Of a stretch of 64,000 bases of DNA, positions 63,543 through 64,000 are shown in pieces; the first letter of the stretch is position 1, and every line of letters begins with the position of its first letter. The DNA is taken from the NCBI RefSeq assembly GCF_003635115.1, contig NZ_RBXJ01000001.1, positions 930,001 to 994,000 of the forward strand, written 5' to 3'. The DNA is from Microbacterium sp. AG1240 (lineage in GTDB: Bacteria; Actinomycetota; Actinomycetes; Actinomycetales; Microbacteriaceae). The notes under the pieces were generated by a model, which saw only the letters and a list, made by a program, of their open reading frames with translations, ran no database searches and was not told the DNA's origin. Position numbers and translations under genes: made by a program.

Positions 63543-64000
63543 ATGGCGCGATATCTGATCATCGCCGCATCCAGCGGTATCGGTGCGGCGACGTGCGAGC
63601 TGTTGCGCGCGGCGGGTCACGAGGTGGTGACGACGGCCCGCGAGGCGGGGAACGGCGATCCCGACATCGTGCTCGACGCGACCGACTTCGAGGCCGTCGA
63701 GCAGGCGGTCGTCGATGCCGGACCCCTGGACGGTGTCGCGTGCTTCGCGGGATCGATGCTGCTCAAGCCCGCCCACCTCACGTCGCGCGCGCAGTACGAC
63801 GGCATCGTCGCCGCGTCGTTGACGACCGCGTTCGCGACCGTGCGGGCCGCCGGCCGGCAGCTGCGGTCGGGTGGCGCCGTCGTACTGGTCTCCTCGGCGG
63901 CCGCCATGGCGGGGTTGCCGAACCACGACGCGATCTCGGCGGCGAAGGCCGGCGTCATCGGGCTGATGCTCTCGTCGGCGGCGAGCTACGCCTCGCAGGG
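63543..64000 (+). CDS. short-chain dehydrogenase/reductase, truncated by window end
   Basis: The first 152 codons of an SDR. The start is MARYLIIAASSGIGAATCEL, whose glycine motif is ASSGIG instead of TGxxxGIG. GVACFAGSMLLKP (NAG-like segment) and VVLVSSAAAMAGLPNHDAIS (catalytic Ser) follow, and the sequence ends within AAKAGVIGLM, where the Tyr of the usual Tyr-x3-Lys appears replaced (AISAAKAG). GGGGGAGG lies 6 nt before ATG 63543. The missing Tyr suggests a divergent enzyme or altered chemistry. The rest lies outside the window. The 63405-63542 gap carries only promoter-like signals. Confidence 0.8.
   Translation, partial: MARYLIIAASSGIGAATCELLRAAGHEVVTTAREAGNGDPDIVLDATDFEAVEQAVVDAGPLDGVACFAGSMLLKPAHLTSRAQYDGIVAASLTTAFATVRAAGRQLRSGGAVVLVSSAAAMAGLPNHDAISAAKAGVIGLMLSSAASYASQ

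Overview
The window is high-GC actinobacterial DNA (about 70% GC). It matches a Microbacteriaceae genome, most likely Microbacterium or a close relative. The main reasons are the content and order of the genes: whiB2-GT2-DUF5719, mtrAB-lpqB, secA1 with an Rv3235-type neighbour, pdtaS facing whiB1, a fused Kgd, GuaB1, and a sigR/rsrA pair. Short TANNNT promoter hexamers placed 5-9 nt before the start codon are also very common. I see no rRNA, tRNA, CRISPR array, integrase, transposase or phage gene.

Layout. 1-4821: surface polysaccharide genes (end of one SGNH acyltransferase, GT2 transferase, O-antigen-ligase-like protein, complete SGNH acyltransferase). 4878-11631: manA, whiB2, a large membrane GT2, DUF5719, a zincin-like protein and DUF3499, a block conserved around whiB2 in actinobacteria. 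11647-13485: divergent RDD and SpoIIM genes. 13543-16304: furA-katG peroxide response. 16539-21192: an oleA-oleBC-oleD operon for long-chain olefins. 21335-26700: a five-gene operon (GPDPase membrane protein, DUF4129, DUF4350, MoxR, DUF58). 26864-30916: mtrA-mtrB-lpqB. 31010-38151: comF-like gene, hpf, a coiled-coil protein, secA, an alanine-type aminotransferase. 38155-41613: Rv3235-like protein, two unknown or HTH proteins, and an isolated SAF/TadZ pair. 41653-44594: pdtaS, whiB1, a membrane protein, bcp. 44604-47972: rsgA, aroA and the divergent redox sigma factor with its zinc anti-sigma factor. 48106-53386: kgd and guaB1. 53542-57214: an orphan AbiEi-like gene flanked by palindromic repeats, then two CNNM/CorC transporters preceded by a candidate regulatory leader peptide. 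57355-64000: OYE-type oxidoreductase, nnrD, a mannosyltransferase-like membrane protein, thiamine-binding protein, MFS transporter, metX and the start of an SDR gene.

Themes. Many genes are coupled by 4-nt ATGA/GTGA overlaps, and many others look leaderless. Redox control recurs: furA-katG, two WhiB proteins, SigR/RsrA and Bcp. The observations I rate highest are (1) a 23-codon Asp/Pro-rich leader ORF that runs through a hairpin masking the Shine-Dalgarno of a CorC-type Mg transporter; (2) an exact SigR-type promoter (GGAAT-N18-GTT) and a second, SD-led start upstream of sigR, as in the Streptomyces long-isoform loop; (3) a family of intergenic palindromes, two of them inverted around the AbiEi gene; and (4) an over-represented 9-mer, GCAGCATCC.
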